Source: Pomacea canaliculata
Taxonomy: Eukaryota; Mollusca; Gastropoda; Architaenioglossa; Ampullariidae
Assembly (NCBI RefSeq): GCF_003073045.1
Contig: NC_037590.1
Location: forward strand, 12,920,311-12,984,310
Length of the DNA stretch: 64,000 nucleotides
Reading direction: 5' to 3'
Both the position numbers and the translations under genes were made by a program. Shown piece by piece: positions 49,415 to 60,468 of the stretch. The notes under the pieces are model-generated. The model saw only the letters and a list, made by a program, of their open reading frames with translations, ran no database searches and was not told where the DNA came from. Each line of letters begins with the position of its first letter. Positions within the stretch are counted from its first letter, which is position 1.

Positions 49415-50473
49415 ATGGATGTGACCACGTATCTGGCAGCTATGCTCAATGTCTCTGAAAATCAGATGATGTCCTATCAAGAAATCTTATATCACACAAA
49501 TGAAAACTCTTTGGAGGATTACTGGGAATATAGAGTGTCCAACATAATAGCTGCCACAGTTACACCTGTGTTAACTGGACTGGGTATTGTCGGCAACTGT
49601 CTGTCTGTGACTGTGTTATTCTGCGGTAAAATGCCGCGTTCCACGACTTTGACCTACATGACTGCTCTGTCCATGTATGATGCTCTAGCAGAATCAATCA
49701 ACTTCATCATGTTCACATGGGGAGTACAAGATGGCAGGACTCTGTATTCCAGATTCACTTGTGCAACGCTTTTCTTCTTTTTCTTTTTGTCTGTTCATTC
49801 AAGCGTGATGGTGACTGTGGCCATGACGACTGAAAGGTATCTGATGATAAAATATCCTCTCAAAGCAAGCTACCTGTTTACCATCAGGCGAGCCCGCATG
49901 GCCGTGGGGACAGTGACTGTTGTAGCGTTGTTTGTCAACATACACAACTGTTTTACCAGAGGCTCTTCGTGGAATGACGCCCTCAAGACAAATGTGTGTA
50001 GTGCAGTGGGGGAAGCGGGTGAACTATTTCTCCATTTGATCTGGCCATGGGTAGATGCAAGCGTATATTGTTATATCCCCTTTTTTGCTCTTCTTATTTT
50101 GAATATCCTTATTATAAGCAATGTTAATCAATCAAGCGAACTTTCTTTAAGGCTCAGTATGTCTCACAGTAGAAGATTAATAGAAAACCGCCAGATAACT
50201 CTCATGTTGTTGTTCGTGACTCTCGCTTTTCTTGCACTAGTTGGCCCAATGGGAGTTATTTTAGCAGTGGAACAAAATCTTCTGGCGACAGGCAGCGCTC
50301 TTGTGAAGGCCAGGCACAGCTTAGTTCGAGTTATATTTAACTGTTTGACCTACACTAACCACGCCGTTAATTTTCTGTTGTATTGCATCAGCGGAAGAAG
50401 ATTCCGTAAAGAGGTACTGAGGCTATTTTGTCGAGTCCACCCTACTCCAAAACTAGTATACAACATAAAGTAA
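49415..50473 (+). CDS. Class A GPCR, receptor unit C, intact, 352 aa
   Basis: A single-exon receptor, closest to unit A, from the ATG at 49415 (MDVTTYLAAMLNVSENQ) to the TAA at 50471-50473. Compared with unit A it lacks three residues in the N-terminal region (the PMSST area). It has ATVTPVLTGLGIVGN in TM1, FLSVHSSVMVTVAMTTERY in TM3, ALLILNILIISNVN in TM5, LAFLALVGPMGVILAVEQ in TM6 and NHAVNFLLYCISGRRFR in TM7. The tail ends TPKLVYNIK. The conserved Cys pair of TM3 and ECL2 (SRFTCATL and KTNVCSAV) is present. Its leader is shared with units A and B from at least 600 bp upstream. Expected at the plasma membrane as a chemosensory or peptide receptor; that role is inferred from the family expansion only. 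Confidence 0.93.
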   Translation: MDVTTYLAAMLNVSENQMMSYQEILYHTNENSLEDYWEYRVSNIIAATVTPVLTGLGIVGNCLSVTVLFCGKMPRSTTLTYMTALSMYDALAESINFIMFTWGVQDGRTLYSRFTCATLFFFFFLSVHSSVMVTVAMTTERYLMIKYPLKASYLFTIRRARMAVGTVTVVALFVNIHNCFTRGSSWNDALKTNVCSAVGEAGELFLHLIWPWVDASVYCYIPFFALLILNILIISNVNQSSELSLRLSMSHSRRLIENRQITLMLLFVTLAFLALVGPMGVILAVEQNLLATGSALVKARHSLVRVIFNCLTYTNHAVNFLLYCISGRRFRKEVLRLFCRVHPTPKLVYNIK

Positions 50474-52217
50474 GAATAATAATTATCATCAACTGAATTT
50501 ATAAAGCTTATTTTCTCTTTAAATATGTAAATGTAACATGAGTATTTACTTACTTGGAGACCGAGTCCTCTCCCTAACATTTCTTCCGGCCAATCGGAGA
50601 GAAGGAAGCGAATGCAAGGGTGTCCCCACCCGAAGACGTATATTTTATTCGGTTCGATGCCCGTTTGACGTAGCCAGTGTTCCTCGGATGTCTGAGGTGG
50701 GGAGTATAGGCACATGATCCATAGAGATAGAAAGGGAGGGGGAAGGAGAAAGGAGGCAGACACGGTTACACCGGACACAAAATTGACCCCGAGATAAGTG
50801 AAGACTTTACAACCGAATGGTCTGGGGACTACTATTACCTTACGCACAGAGCAGTCAAAAGTGACTCAGCTTCAGTCTGGAAGGACTGATAAAGCTGTAA
50901 GTGCCATCATTAGCCTAGAATTAGTGTTCAGTCAAACACTCTAAGCATTATTAACCAGCGGCATCATCAAATAGTCACTTATACATAGATGAGTTGGTGT
51001 TGGGGTAGATTGCACGGTGCATAATAGACAGAGACAAAAATTGTTTACAATCAAAAGTCCAGTTGGAAATTTTTTCCTACTCAGGAAAAAAAGTTTCCGC
51101 AATCGAGCCAACGACTTAGAACTAGTTACACTAACGACACTCATCGTGGCTGGGACCAGCTGATGGTGACCGACCCAATGTCGCCCTCCTGGTGAGTAGA
51201 GTGACTGGTGACTGGAAGGGTGATTGTGTCACCAGAGCCACTGGGTGCGTGTAGCAAATATCTAGCTTCGATCTGCACTATCTTGTGTATCCCACAGTTA
51301 CCATAGTTTGATCGGCTTTATTGTCAAACTATAATTTAATTTATTTAAAAAAGAGGTGCAGTTCGTTATCATAATGCGTCTGTATTTTTGTTTGATAAGT
51401 GTTGTCAGATGGCAGCAGTTTATCATCGTGACATTATACTGTACAGCAACGTCGAAGTCATCAGCTTTTACACTGTTCATAATTGAGCTACGTGTATTCT
51501 GATAAGTTACATTGATTCCATTTTAAGATCATTTAGGTTTGTTCTTCTATAGACAAAAAGTAAATCACATTTTAACATTTTAACACGGGACGTTATGAGC
51601 AGTGACTTAAACATGTAGACGACTAAAGTTACTGCACAAGCTTACAACGACCATAATGAGTACATTGAAAGCAATACAATATAACTTATTAAAGTTAATT
51701 AAGTGATTGGTTAAAATTTGTAATATTATTAACGGAATAAAGGTGTCGAGAAACTTCTCTGTGACTTTGCGTCGAATTTCTTCATCTTGTCCGACGCTCC
51801 CAAGAAGAAAGTTCAATGAATCTGATTGTTGCACGTGAGTAAGTAATAATGATAGATGTAACGGTCCTGTTGCGAAAAAAAGTTCGGGAAACAAATGCTG
51901 ATACCCATACAAGAAAATTTAGTGTCCATCAATAAAGGTCTCTTGCATGTGGATGATGTAAGGGTAAAACTTAATGTATGTAATGGATGAGATGGTCGTA
52001 AAAAAAGGACCAACAACAACTGTCTTTTTACGACTTCTGTTACTTTAAGAAGAATATAATAATGATAAAGAAATTGAGGTGATATGAGACATCAAAAAAC
52101 GTGAAAATTGCATCGGTTTATTATTTACATAAGCACACACATATTCTGATGACATGAATAGTTATAATTTTTATTATAAATTATTATTAACTTGTAAAGA
52201 GCGTTTATAGATTAGAC
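50474..52217. other. No gene; duplicated 3' flank of unit C up to the LTR element
   Basis: 50470-51480 is the partner of 43640-44760. 51590-51850 resembles 30280-30560. No coding content was recognised. Confidence 0.6.
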
Positions 52218-52222
52218 CACTT

Positions 52223-52679
52223 TGTTACGACCGTAGCGGTAACTTGGCTCGTTTAAAGATCTGAAAATCTGCGGTGTCACACTTTCCTGTACAAAGTCAC
52301 TTCAGTCATCCGTTGAACAAAAGATAGAACACGTATACAGCGGCTCACACTGTAATATTTCTCAGTATTATTTCAATGTTCAACAACTCAACGTTATAAC
52401 CACATAATCAGCGGACTGCCACACAGGCTACTCGCATCCTCTTACTTCCAACTCACACAGAGTGCTACTAACAACTCACACAGAGTACTACTAACAACTC
52501 AGAAAAATCGAATAACGACCACCTAGGTCTACCCCAGCTTTTATAGATCCCTTCAAAAATGCTAAAAATGCAAAATAAAAAAAAAAATATTAAAAAATTA
52601 AGACGCAGTACGCCCTGGCCTTGACATCGCCACTTCCTGCCAAGGCCCCGTCAAACTAAAAATACTCAATTTCGTAACA
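52223..52679 (-). repeat. 3' LTR
   Basis: 457 bp with an inner tandem ACTCACACAGAGTxCTACTAACA pair. Identical to the other LTR except for four single-base run-length differences (CC/C, GG/G, TTT/TTTT, A11/A10). Confidence 0.97.
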
Positions 52680-52889
52680 TACCCTCCCACTTCAAGAAGA
52701 AACTCCGCAGGACTTTCTTCTACAAACATACGAAATGAAACAAACATTTTAAGGTATCATCCATCTTCTCAACTAAAAACCAAATTAAAGCATGATCTCT
52801 CCTCACATCAAAACTAACCAGTCTCTTAACAATAAAGCTACTTAACAAAACTTCACACATGTAATTGCTAATCACAGTATCCTTCATTG

Positions 52890-53290
52890 TAGTTATATTC
52901 AGCTCAGTTCAGTTCTTTGAGCCAACCCGGTTCAAGAAATCAGCACCAACATTGTCCGATCCCTTTACAGAGTCAAAAATGCACGTCAAGTTCTGCAAAA
53001 CAGGGTCCACTCATCACCCTATTGTTCTCAAATCGTGCAGTGTTCAAATAGGTGAGAGGGTTGTGGTCTGTCCGTATGGTAAACCTAACTCCTTCCAGGT
53101 ATAACCGGAATTTCCTCACCGCCCATACGATGGCTAAACACTCCTTTTCGATAGTGGAGTATCTTCTCTCAGCCCCATTCAGCTTTCTGCTTGCGTAGCA
53201 AACAGGGAATAACTTCCTTCGTGTTCCTGCATCAGAACCGCCCCAATCCTGTATCTGATGCATCTGTGCTTAAAACGTACATCTTAGAAG
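52890..53290 (-). CDS. LTR retrotransposon RNase H
   Basis: The open frame 53263-52973 contains [38 protein letters not shown] and [13 protein letters not shown], the RNase H signature (including the catalytic Glu and Asp environment). After one frame change near 52975 the final [17 protein letters not shown] segment follows. It ends about 200 bp before the 3' LTR, and no integrase lies beyond it. Confidence 0.9.
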
Positions 53291-54106
53291 GATCTGGGAG
53301 CTGCAGCACCGGGTCACTTGGTCAGGAATGTTTTGACGGTAACAAATGCCCGCTCTTGCGCTTCACCCACTCGAGTGAATTTGGCTGTCCTTTCTTTAGA
53401 AGGTCCGTGAGAGGTGCCGTCACGGCTGCGAAGTGAGGCATATACTCCCGATAAAAGGATGCCAGGCCAAGGAAAGAACGTAACTGCTTCTTATTTTGTG
53501 GCCTTGGTGCATCTCTCACCTTCTTGACATTGTCCTCGTGCACTCCTTTCACTCCGCTCTTAAGACGATGCCCTATGAAGTCTACGTCATCAGTGCCGAG
53601 TATACACTTACTAGGCTGGCAGTCAGGTTGTTCTCGACGATGCGATCAAAGCAGCACGCGGATCACGCGGAGATGATCTTCCAAGTCTGAGTGTGAACCA
53701 GTATATTCGTCGGAGTAGTGCACGATACCCTCCAAGTCGTCTAATATCTTCTTTAAACCCCTCCTCAATGTTGCACCTGAATTTTTCATTCCAAATGGCA
53801 TTCTCAAAAATTCGTATACACCATCGGGTGTAACGAACGCTGTTTTCTGGATGTCTCTTCGGGGTATGGTCATTGCCAATAACCTTGCTTAAATCGATTT
53901 TCGTAAAGAATCTGTCACCGCTCAGCTGTCGGACAGATCAGCCGGCGTCGGCATGGGCTCTGGGTCCAAGTGGGTAAGTTTATTAAGTTTCCTGAAGTCG
54001 ACGCACACCCTGTTGCTTCCATCTTTCTTTCTCACTACCACAACTGGCGACGCGTAGGGTGACTTGGACTCCCGAATAATTCCCAAACGCAGCATTTCCT
54101 CTATAT

Positions 54107-56701
54107 CAGGGGTCTCAAACTCAATTTACCCGGGGGCCACTGGAGGCAGAGTCTGGATGAGGCTGGGCCGCATCAGCTTTTCCACAAGAAAAGCTCTTAC
54201 AAAAACATTCCAATGTCATCAAATGTCTTATTTTTTCATCTTATTAAAAAATAAAAATAAATTAAACAAATTTATAAGAAAAATAAATCAATCAGTAATA
54301 AATAAATTGAAAATGAAAATATAATAATAATACAGCAGATATAGAAGACTGAAGAAAATATAGTTGCTGACAGAGAAATGTAATTATTATTATTCAGATT
54401 CAAATGTCTGTATTAGCATTTCTTTTAACATTTAACTTTCTGAATATGAATGGAACATTGACATAAACTGTTTTGAACATGGCTTCTTCTGCCTACTTCT
54501 TGCTGCTAGAAGGTCTGGCAGCGCTTACTCTCGCATAGCCGAGCCACATTTGGCTTAAGGGAGGAAGCAGTTGAGACCTCAGTACGGCTTGAAGATGCTC
54601 ATCAGTAAGTCTGGATCTGTAACTTGGACTTATTGAAGTTCAAGGTAGAGAAGAGCTTTTCGCACAAGTATGTGCTCCCAAAAAGACACATGGTCCGCTT
54701 GAACATTCGGGAAAGCTCAGGGAAGCTAGGGGGCAATTCTCTCAAAAATTGCCCGAGCTTGTCTGCTTTTCCACTCACTCCCTGAACTTGGCTTTGAGTT
54801 CAGAGTTGCACTGCAGGTCAATGAGCTCCATTTGAAGCACAGGAGGAGCATCTTGCACATCAAAGGAGAAGGGGTCCGCAAAAATTTGAAATGTGGTTCT
54901 GTGCGTCTTGAAGTCTGCAAATCTGTGATCGAATTCCTCCTGTAGCTTCAAAATGACATCCACATACTCTTCACCGCTGAACGGTGTGCCTGCATCCATG
55001 AGTGCCTTGCATGCTGGGAAATGGCAAAGGTTTGTCTGAGAAAGCTGGGCTTTCCATAACATAAGTTTTGTAGAGAATGCTCTCACGTTGTCATAGGCAG
55101 CACTGACAAGTTGCCCTGACCTTGTAGCTTCTTGTTCAGTACGTTAAGCTCATGTGTCATATCAACCAAAAAAAGCTAAGTCATGAGCCATTTTGGATCA
55201 CTTAGCCCAGGAACAGCAACCCCATCTTCCTCCATGAAGGCTTTCACTTCGGCTCTCAACTCAAAAAATCTCTTCAATATGTTTCCCCTGCTGAGCCAAC
55301 GTACCTCGGTGAAGTAGAGCACATCCCATATTCTGACTCCATTTCCTCTAAAAAGCACGAAACCTTCTGTGCTTTAAGCCCCTGGATCTGATTTGGTTAA
55401 TACATTTCACAACGATAGACATCACATTGTCAAACTTCAGGCATTTGCTGCAAAGGGCCTGCTGATGAAATAATGCAGTGCAGAGCAATGGCCTCCTCCA
55501 CACCTTCCTCTTCCAGTTTTTTTTGAACAAGTGCCACGAGTCATTTTTCCTCCTGTCATTTTGATGGCGCTCCATCAGTTGTTATTCACAAACCTCCTCC
55601 AAGGCAAACGGCATTCTCAATGGCATCACACAGCTGGTGAAATATCTCCTGAGCGGTGGTCTGGCCATGCATTGGAATCACTGAGAGCACTCCTCTATGA
55701 CTTCAAAAGTGTCATCAACACGCGGACAAAAGACTGCGAGTTGGGCAGTGTCGGTGATGTCTGTGGTCTCATCAAGAGCGACTGAGTATACACTGAAACA
55801 TTTTGCTTTCTCATACAGTTGATCATAAATGTCACTTGACAGGTCAGAAATGCGCTCTGCTACGGGTGTTGGCAGAAAGGCTGATGTTGCTAAAACTGAC
55901 CTTTCTTTTCTGGACAGACAATACTTGCAGCCTGTAATATGCACATTTTTATAAATTCACCTTCTTTGAATGGCTTTCCTGCTTTAGCAATCATCTCACT
56001 AACCACGTAGCTAGCTTCGACTGCTGCGTCATTCTCTTTGGTTGATTTCTTAAAGAAATTTTGTTGCCTCAGTAGATATGTTTTAAGATTAGCAACCCGG
56101 TTGACTCTCTCATCTCTCCTGGTATTTTGCATACTCCTCAGCATGTCTAGTTGTGTAATGACGTTTCAAATTGTATTTCTTTGTGCACTGCAACTTTCTC
56201 TGTGCAAAGAAGACACGTTGGGCTGCCTCTGTGCTCAACAAAGAAATATTGCTCTTCCCACTTTTCCTGAAATTGTCTGTGCTCATCACCAACCTTTCTC
56301 TTAACTGCAGGCTTTGAAAAAGACATGTTTGGAGCTGTGCGTAAAGGTCTTTGCGGGCTCACTGTTGTGCAATGGCAAACTTAAACTGACCGTCTGCTTT
56401 CTTCCAAATATTTTTTCACTTGCCTCAGACTAAAATTACGTCATAAAATGACGTCGGGTTCTGACGCGAAACCGCGACGTATCCAACACACTCTTAAATG
56501 CAAGGCAAGGGCAACAATCACTAAGAAAACAACAAGACAGGGCAACAACTCCCCCTCACAGACTGGTCCGTGACAGAAGATATACAGTAACAGTATCAAC
56601 ACGGGCCGCACTAACATGAAACTTTGATATTGAGGTGGGGGCCGCAAACTTTTGTTTCGCGGGCCGCAGTTGGCCCGCGGGCCGCGAGTTTGAGACCCCT
56701 G
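54107..56701 (-). mobile_element. hAT DNA transposon (2595 bp) nested in the LTR retrotransposon
   Basis: Perfect 16-bp terminal inverted repeats, CAGGGGTCTCAAACTC at 54107-54122 and its complement at 56686-56701. The 8-bp target duplication CTCTATAT lies at 54099-54106 and 56702-56709. Both are hallmarks of the hAT superfamily. The transposase is on the minus strand. Confidence 0.96.
54500..56362 (-). pseudogene. hAT transposase (GTF2IRD2/FAM200-like), several frameshifts
   Basis: The pieces in order are an N-terminal region with EKWEEQYFFVEHRG, a C-x2-C zinc-finger start (TCLLCTEK) and a later H-rich part (LKRHYTTRHAEEY). Then come FFKKSTKENDAAVEASYVVS, the catalytic-domain part with FSVYSVALDETTDITDTAQL (55815-55755), LYFTEVRWLSRGNILKRF (55321-55268, the conserved R-W) and EFDHRFADF. 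The C-terminal dimerisation motif YLCEKLFSTLNFNKSK is at about 54675-54625. At least four frame changes separate the pieces. The family is known from many animal genomes as GTF2I-repeat-domain-2-like or FAM200-like proteins. Confidence 0.88.
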
Positions 56702-56837
56702 CTCTATATCCTTTTTCAAAGACTCCCTGGTAGCGTATGGTATCGGGTAAGGCTTTGATCTGACCGGGACGTCTGACGTTAATCGTATCTCGTGCTGGAT
56801 GAGGTTAGTTTTTCCCGGTATGTCCGTAAAGATACAG

Positions 56838-58330
56838 CTATGTTGTCTCACTAGTTCTTGTAGCTCTGCCCGTTGTGGCTGGACAGATTGAGCCCGTAAA
56901 CCAGGTTGTCCACCGACTCACCATGGTGTATGTCTCCCAGTTCGAGGAGGTCCTCACCCCGTCCTCGACACACCCATCTTCATCGCTCGTGATGGTGGCC
57001 ACTTGACATGATGCCGAGTTGCTCAAGCTTGGCGGCCCATTAGCAATCGAAGCGATTGCTATATCGGTAATGTTTTCAGCCGCTCTATCTGGATCTCTCT
57101 CTACGTACCGCTTGAGCAGATTGGCGTGGAACACCTTCTCTTTTCTTTTTAAAACCACGACATAGTCATTCAGGCCCTTGACGTTTCGCACTGTAAACGG
57201 ACCTTTCCATTGCATAATCAGTTTATTGTGGTCTGAAGGTAGTAACACTAGGACTCTGTCGCCAGGCTTGAACGTTCTGTTCTTCGTCTTCCGATCATAG
57301 AAATGCTTGGCCTTTCCTTGAGCCTTCTCTAGTTCAGTCATCGCTAGCTGTAAGGTTTCTTTCCAACTTTCCGCAGCTCGAATACATACTGATGCTGTTC
57401 GAATTTCGGGTTCGTTGACCTCCTTGGTCCATAGCTCCTTCAAAATGTGCATGGGACCTCGTATGGGTTCGTCCAAATAACAGTTAAAAGGTGAAAAAAC
57501 CCGTAGCTCTTGGGTGACCTCCCGATAAGCGAACAGCAGTGCGTTGACGTATCGGTCCCACTGTCTAGGCTGTCGCGGCACAGTTTCTTAGCATGGCTTA
57601 AGGGTACCGTTGAACCTCTCGACAAGTCCATTACACATCGGGGTGGTATGGGGTGGTGGTAATCTGGCGAATGCTGAGGAGGCCTGGAGACCTCTTTCAT
57701 GCATTCAGACACAAACTGCGGTCCAAATCGCTAAGTATTTCTTCTGGCACTCCAAGGCGGCTGAATATTCCAATTAAGGCTTCAGCGACTGTCTCAGTAT
57801 CGATCTTCTTCAGAGGGACCGCTTCTGGGTACCTGGTTGCGTAGTCAACTAGCGTCAGGATATACCTATGTCCTGACTCGCTGGCGGGCTTAATCTCACC
57901 TATGAGGTCTAACCGCTACCCGCTTAAAAGGCACATCAATCAGCGGCATCTTCTGTAAAGGTACTTTAGCCACCTTGCCTTTTGCACCGTTTTCTGACAG
58001 GCATCGCAAGACTGGCAAAAGCGGGTTACATCCCTAGGAGATGCCAGGCCAGTAAAAGCTGCAGTGACTCTGTCCAAAGTCTTCCTGACACCTAAATGAC
58101 CACCATGATGGATGAATGTGCGACGTCCATCACTGACCGCCGTAAGGGAGCTGGGACTAGCACTTGACGGACCGGCTGCCCATTATGGAAGTTCGCTGCG
58201 CGGAATATGCGGTACAACACCCTCCTTTCTCCTCAAACCTGATCTTTTCGTCATCTTCTGTGTACTTGCGACCTGCTTGGACACTGATCCAGTGTCGGGT
58301 CATCTCGCTGCATCCGAATGAGTTCTTCTT
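56838..58330 (-). pseudogene. LTR retrotransposon integrase
   Basis: This is the zinc-binding region (about 58200-57980, spaced H and C residues with FCQSCDAC), then the core around 57900-57590 including a segment like GIFSRLGVPEEILSD and TTTPYHP, broken by indels. One open frame (57581-56838) covers the end of the core (WDRYVNALLFAYREV) and the C-terminal region with FKPGDRVLVLLPS, WKGPFTV (GPY/F module) and KVFHANLLKRY. The integrase lies before RT in the direction of transcription. Confidence 0.88.
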
Positions 58331-58499
58331 TATCAATGTCAGGCATTCTCACGTTCGGTTATGACAGCTAAAGCTTGAGGGTTTTTACTTTTTCTTGGGC
58401 CGCCTGTGCTCTAGTCATTACAGCAGCATGTGTGTTCCCACTCTGGGTCGGGTCATCAGCGGCTCTAGCGCCTTCAATGTTGCCGATGATCAGATCATA

Positions 58500-58715
58500 T
58501 GGGGGTTATCGAGGCATACTGCATTCACCTGGCACTGAAATACGGCGATGATATTTCAACATTAGCAGTCGGCACATCTGAGTATGCCCGTGGCAGCATC
58601 TGAGCCTCGAGCTGTTACCCGTGAACTGGCCTTCTAACACAAGGTCTTCCGGATGACGACTCCAGAACACCCAGTGTCCCTCAGCACGGTGACGTTGTTA
58701 CCTCCCATTCCTGTC
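58500..58715 (-). pseudogene. LTR retrotransposon aspartic protease
   Basis: On the minus strand near 58640-58695 the frame reads VTVLRDTGCSGVVIRK, with the catalytic D-T-G triplet in a hydrophobic setting. A stop follows a few codons later, and the reading resumes in another frame. Its position just after gag fits the protease. Confidence 0.72.
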
Positions 58716-58962
58716 CGCGTGACACCGGCATATTACCAATGTCGCGGTCGTTCTCATGGTAAACGCGCAGTCTACCACTGGAGTGTGCCGCTCGTCTGGT
58801 CGTGCTGTCAGTAGCGATCGTGTGTTGTCGTCGGCCTTCATACTTGGCCCTTGGCTATCTCCCTCACAAATGGCTACGTTTGCTGACATCACAGGACGAC
58901 GATTCGACGGTTGCGGAGTCCGTCGTGTTTTCCCTCCAATGTTTGGCGGCTGGTTGAATGTC

Positions 58963-59899
58963 TCATCGAGTTGCTCGGCACGCCATGGCTTTGTGACCCT
59001 TTCCACCGCAGGAATAACACCGCAGCTCGTTGCCTTGATGCCCGATCGTAACCTTAGGCTGCGCTGGGCAGATGTGATGTTCTGGGCCGTGTCGGCCTGC
59101 AGACAGGGACCCTCTTAACCTGGCTGTGAACTCTCTGCCTTGCGACTGCAGGTATCTTGTCGCAGCATTGGACAATGCTTTCAGGCTTTGGTCTTCTTGC
59201 TGCTGTAAGAAGACTGCCAGTCTTTGGGCAGGCTTCGATGAACTGCTCTTTGAGTACTATATACAACAGACCGTCGAAGTCCGTCTTTTGCCCCGCTGCC
59301 TCAATCCAACGATAAAGGTATGCTCTTAACCTTTCTGTAAACTGCTCGGGGCTCTCCCCTTTCTCTGGTTTACTTGCACGGAAACGTCGCCTAAAGCCGT
59401 TCTCCGTGAAGTCATATCCATTCAACAACGCTTGCTTCAACTGATAATAGTCTTGAACTGCTTCTGTCGGCATGCGTGAATAAATGTCCAGTGCATGCCC
59501 CGACAGTAACGCACTGAGCGACACCGCCCACTCACTTCGTGGCCAACTAGACAGCTCAGCATGGCGCTCGAACCGTTGTAAATAACTGTCCATACTGTCT
59601 TTTCCGTCAACAAATTTCGGCAACTTTGGCCTCTCACACTTCACAGACACCTCCGACATGGTGACTGCTGGCCTCAGACGCGCCATCTCTAATTCATGCA
59701 CGCGTTGTCTTTCTCTCTCTTCATGTTCTAGTTGTAATTTCCGTAGTCTCGCTCGGCAGCTCTTTCTCTCTCTCCTCTCTCTTTGTTCTCTTTCTTTCTG
59801 CTCTCTTTCCCTCTCCTTCTGTTCTACAAACTCTTTTAACTCTTCTCTCTCCAGCCTAATTCTTTGCCTAACTTCACTAGCTCCTTCGTGACTTTCCAT
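58963..59899 (-). CDS. LTR retrotransposon gag (capsid plus zinc knuckle), one frameshift
   Basis: The ATG is at 59899. The N-terminus is a highly charged E/R/K coiled-coil (about residues 10-70). A capsid region follows, including KLPKFVDGKDSMDSYLQRFE and LSALLSGHALDIYSRMP, typical of gypsy gag proteins in aquatic animals. The frame changes near 59165-59180. The continuing frame holds a CCHC zinc knuckle, CYSCGGKGHKAMAC (C-x2-C-x4-H-x4-C), then a stop at 58963-58965. If the first frame is followed instead it ends at 59054 with a tail that has no knuckle, so the shift is probably an indel in the assembly or a late mutation. Confidence 0.88.
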
Positions 59900-60008
59900 G
59901 GCTGTACACTCAACTCAAAAAGATTCACTCACAGTTCTCTTGTCCTTTATACAGCAGCTTCTTTGCAACGGAAACGATGACGGTGCAGATCCCCGGACAG
60001 GCCCCAGA

Positions 60009-60463
60009 TGTTACGACGTAGCGGTAACTTGGCTCGTTTAAAGATCTGAAAATCTGCGGTGTCACACTTTCCTGTACAAAGTCACTTCAGTCATCCGTTG
60101 AACAAAAGATAGAACACGTATACAGCGCTCACACTGTAATATTTTCTCAGTATTATTTCAATGTTCAACAACTCAACGTTATAACCACATAATCAGCGGA
60201 CTGCCACACAGGCTACTCGCATCCTCTTACTTCCAACTCACACAGAGTGCTACTAACAACTCACACAGAGTACTACTAACAACTCAGAAAAATCGAATAA
60301 CGACCACCTAGGTCTACCCCAGCTTTTATAGATCCCTTCAAAAATGCTAAAAATGCAAAATAAAAAAAAAATATTAAAAAATTAAGACGCAGTACGCCCT
60401 GGCCTTGACATCGCCACTTCCTGCCAAGGCCCCGTCAAACTAAAAATACTCAATTTCGTAACA
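60009..60463 (-). repeat. 5' LTR
   Basis: 455 bp partner of the LTR at 52223-52679, with the same terminal inverted TGTTACGA/TCGTAACA. Transcription of the element would start here and run leftwards. Confidence 0.97.
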
Positions 60464-60468
60464 CACTT

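Larger units (their letters stand above)
53480..56851 (-). pseudogene. LTR retrotransposon reverse transcriptase, split by a hAT insertion
   Basis: The upstream part (56851-56710) has QHSCIFTDIPG and PYPIPYATRESLKKDIE, the usual entry to gypsy RT. After the insertion (54098 leftwards) come the VDFRKLNKL region, FLRMPFGMKNSGATL (53800 region) and the catalytic YSDD-type box near 53710, which is disturbed by a one-base change so that it reads YSDE. FLGLASFYREYMPHFA (thumb) lies at 53500-53410. Removing 54107-56701 plus one target copy restores contiguity of the two parts. Confidence 0.9.
52223..60463 (-). mobile_element. Full-length Ty3/gypsy-class LTR retrotransposon with integrase before RT
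   Basis: The LTRs are 52223-52679 and 60009-60463, both TGTTACGA...TCGTAACA, flanked by the 5-bp target duplication CACTT (52218-52222 and 60464-60468). Read on the minus strand: 5' LTR, then a candidate primer-binding site just inside (TGGGGCCTGTCCGGGG, 60006-59991), gag, protease, integrase, reverse transcriptase, RNase H, and a polypurine tract GTGGGAGGG directly before the 3' LTR (about 52681-52690). Without the hAT insertion the element is about 5.6 kb. Integrase upstream of RT is the copia-like order also known for Gmr1-type gypsy elements. Reading frames have several indels. Confidence 0.95.

Noticed and set aside
54064..54324. Plus-strand open frames across the hAT and RT region
   Set aside because: They run antisense to identified transposase and RT segments and have no motifs of their own.
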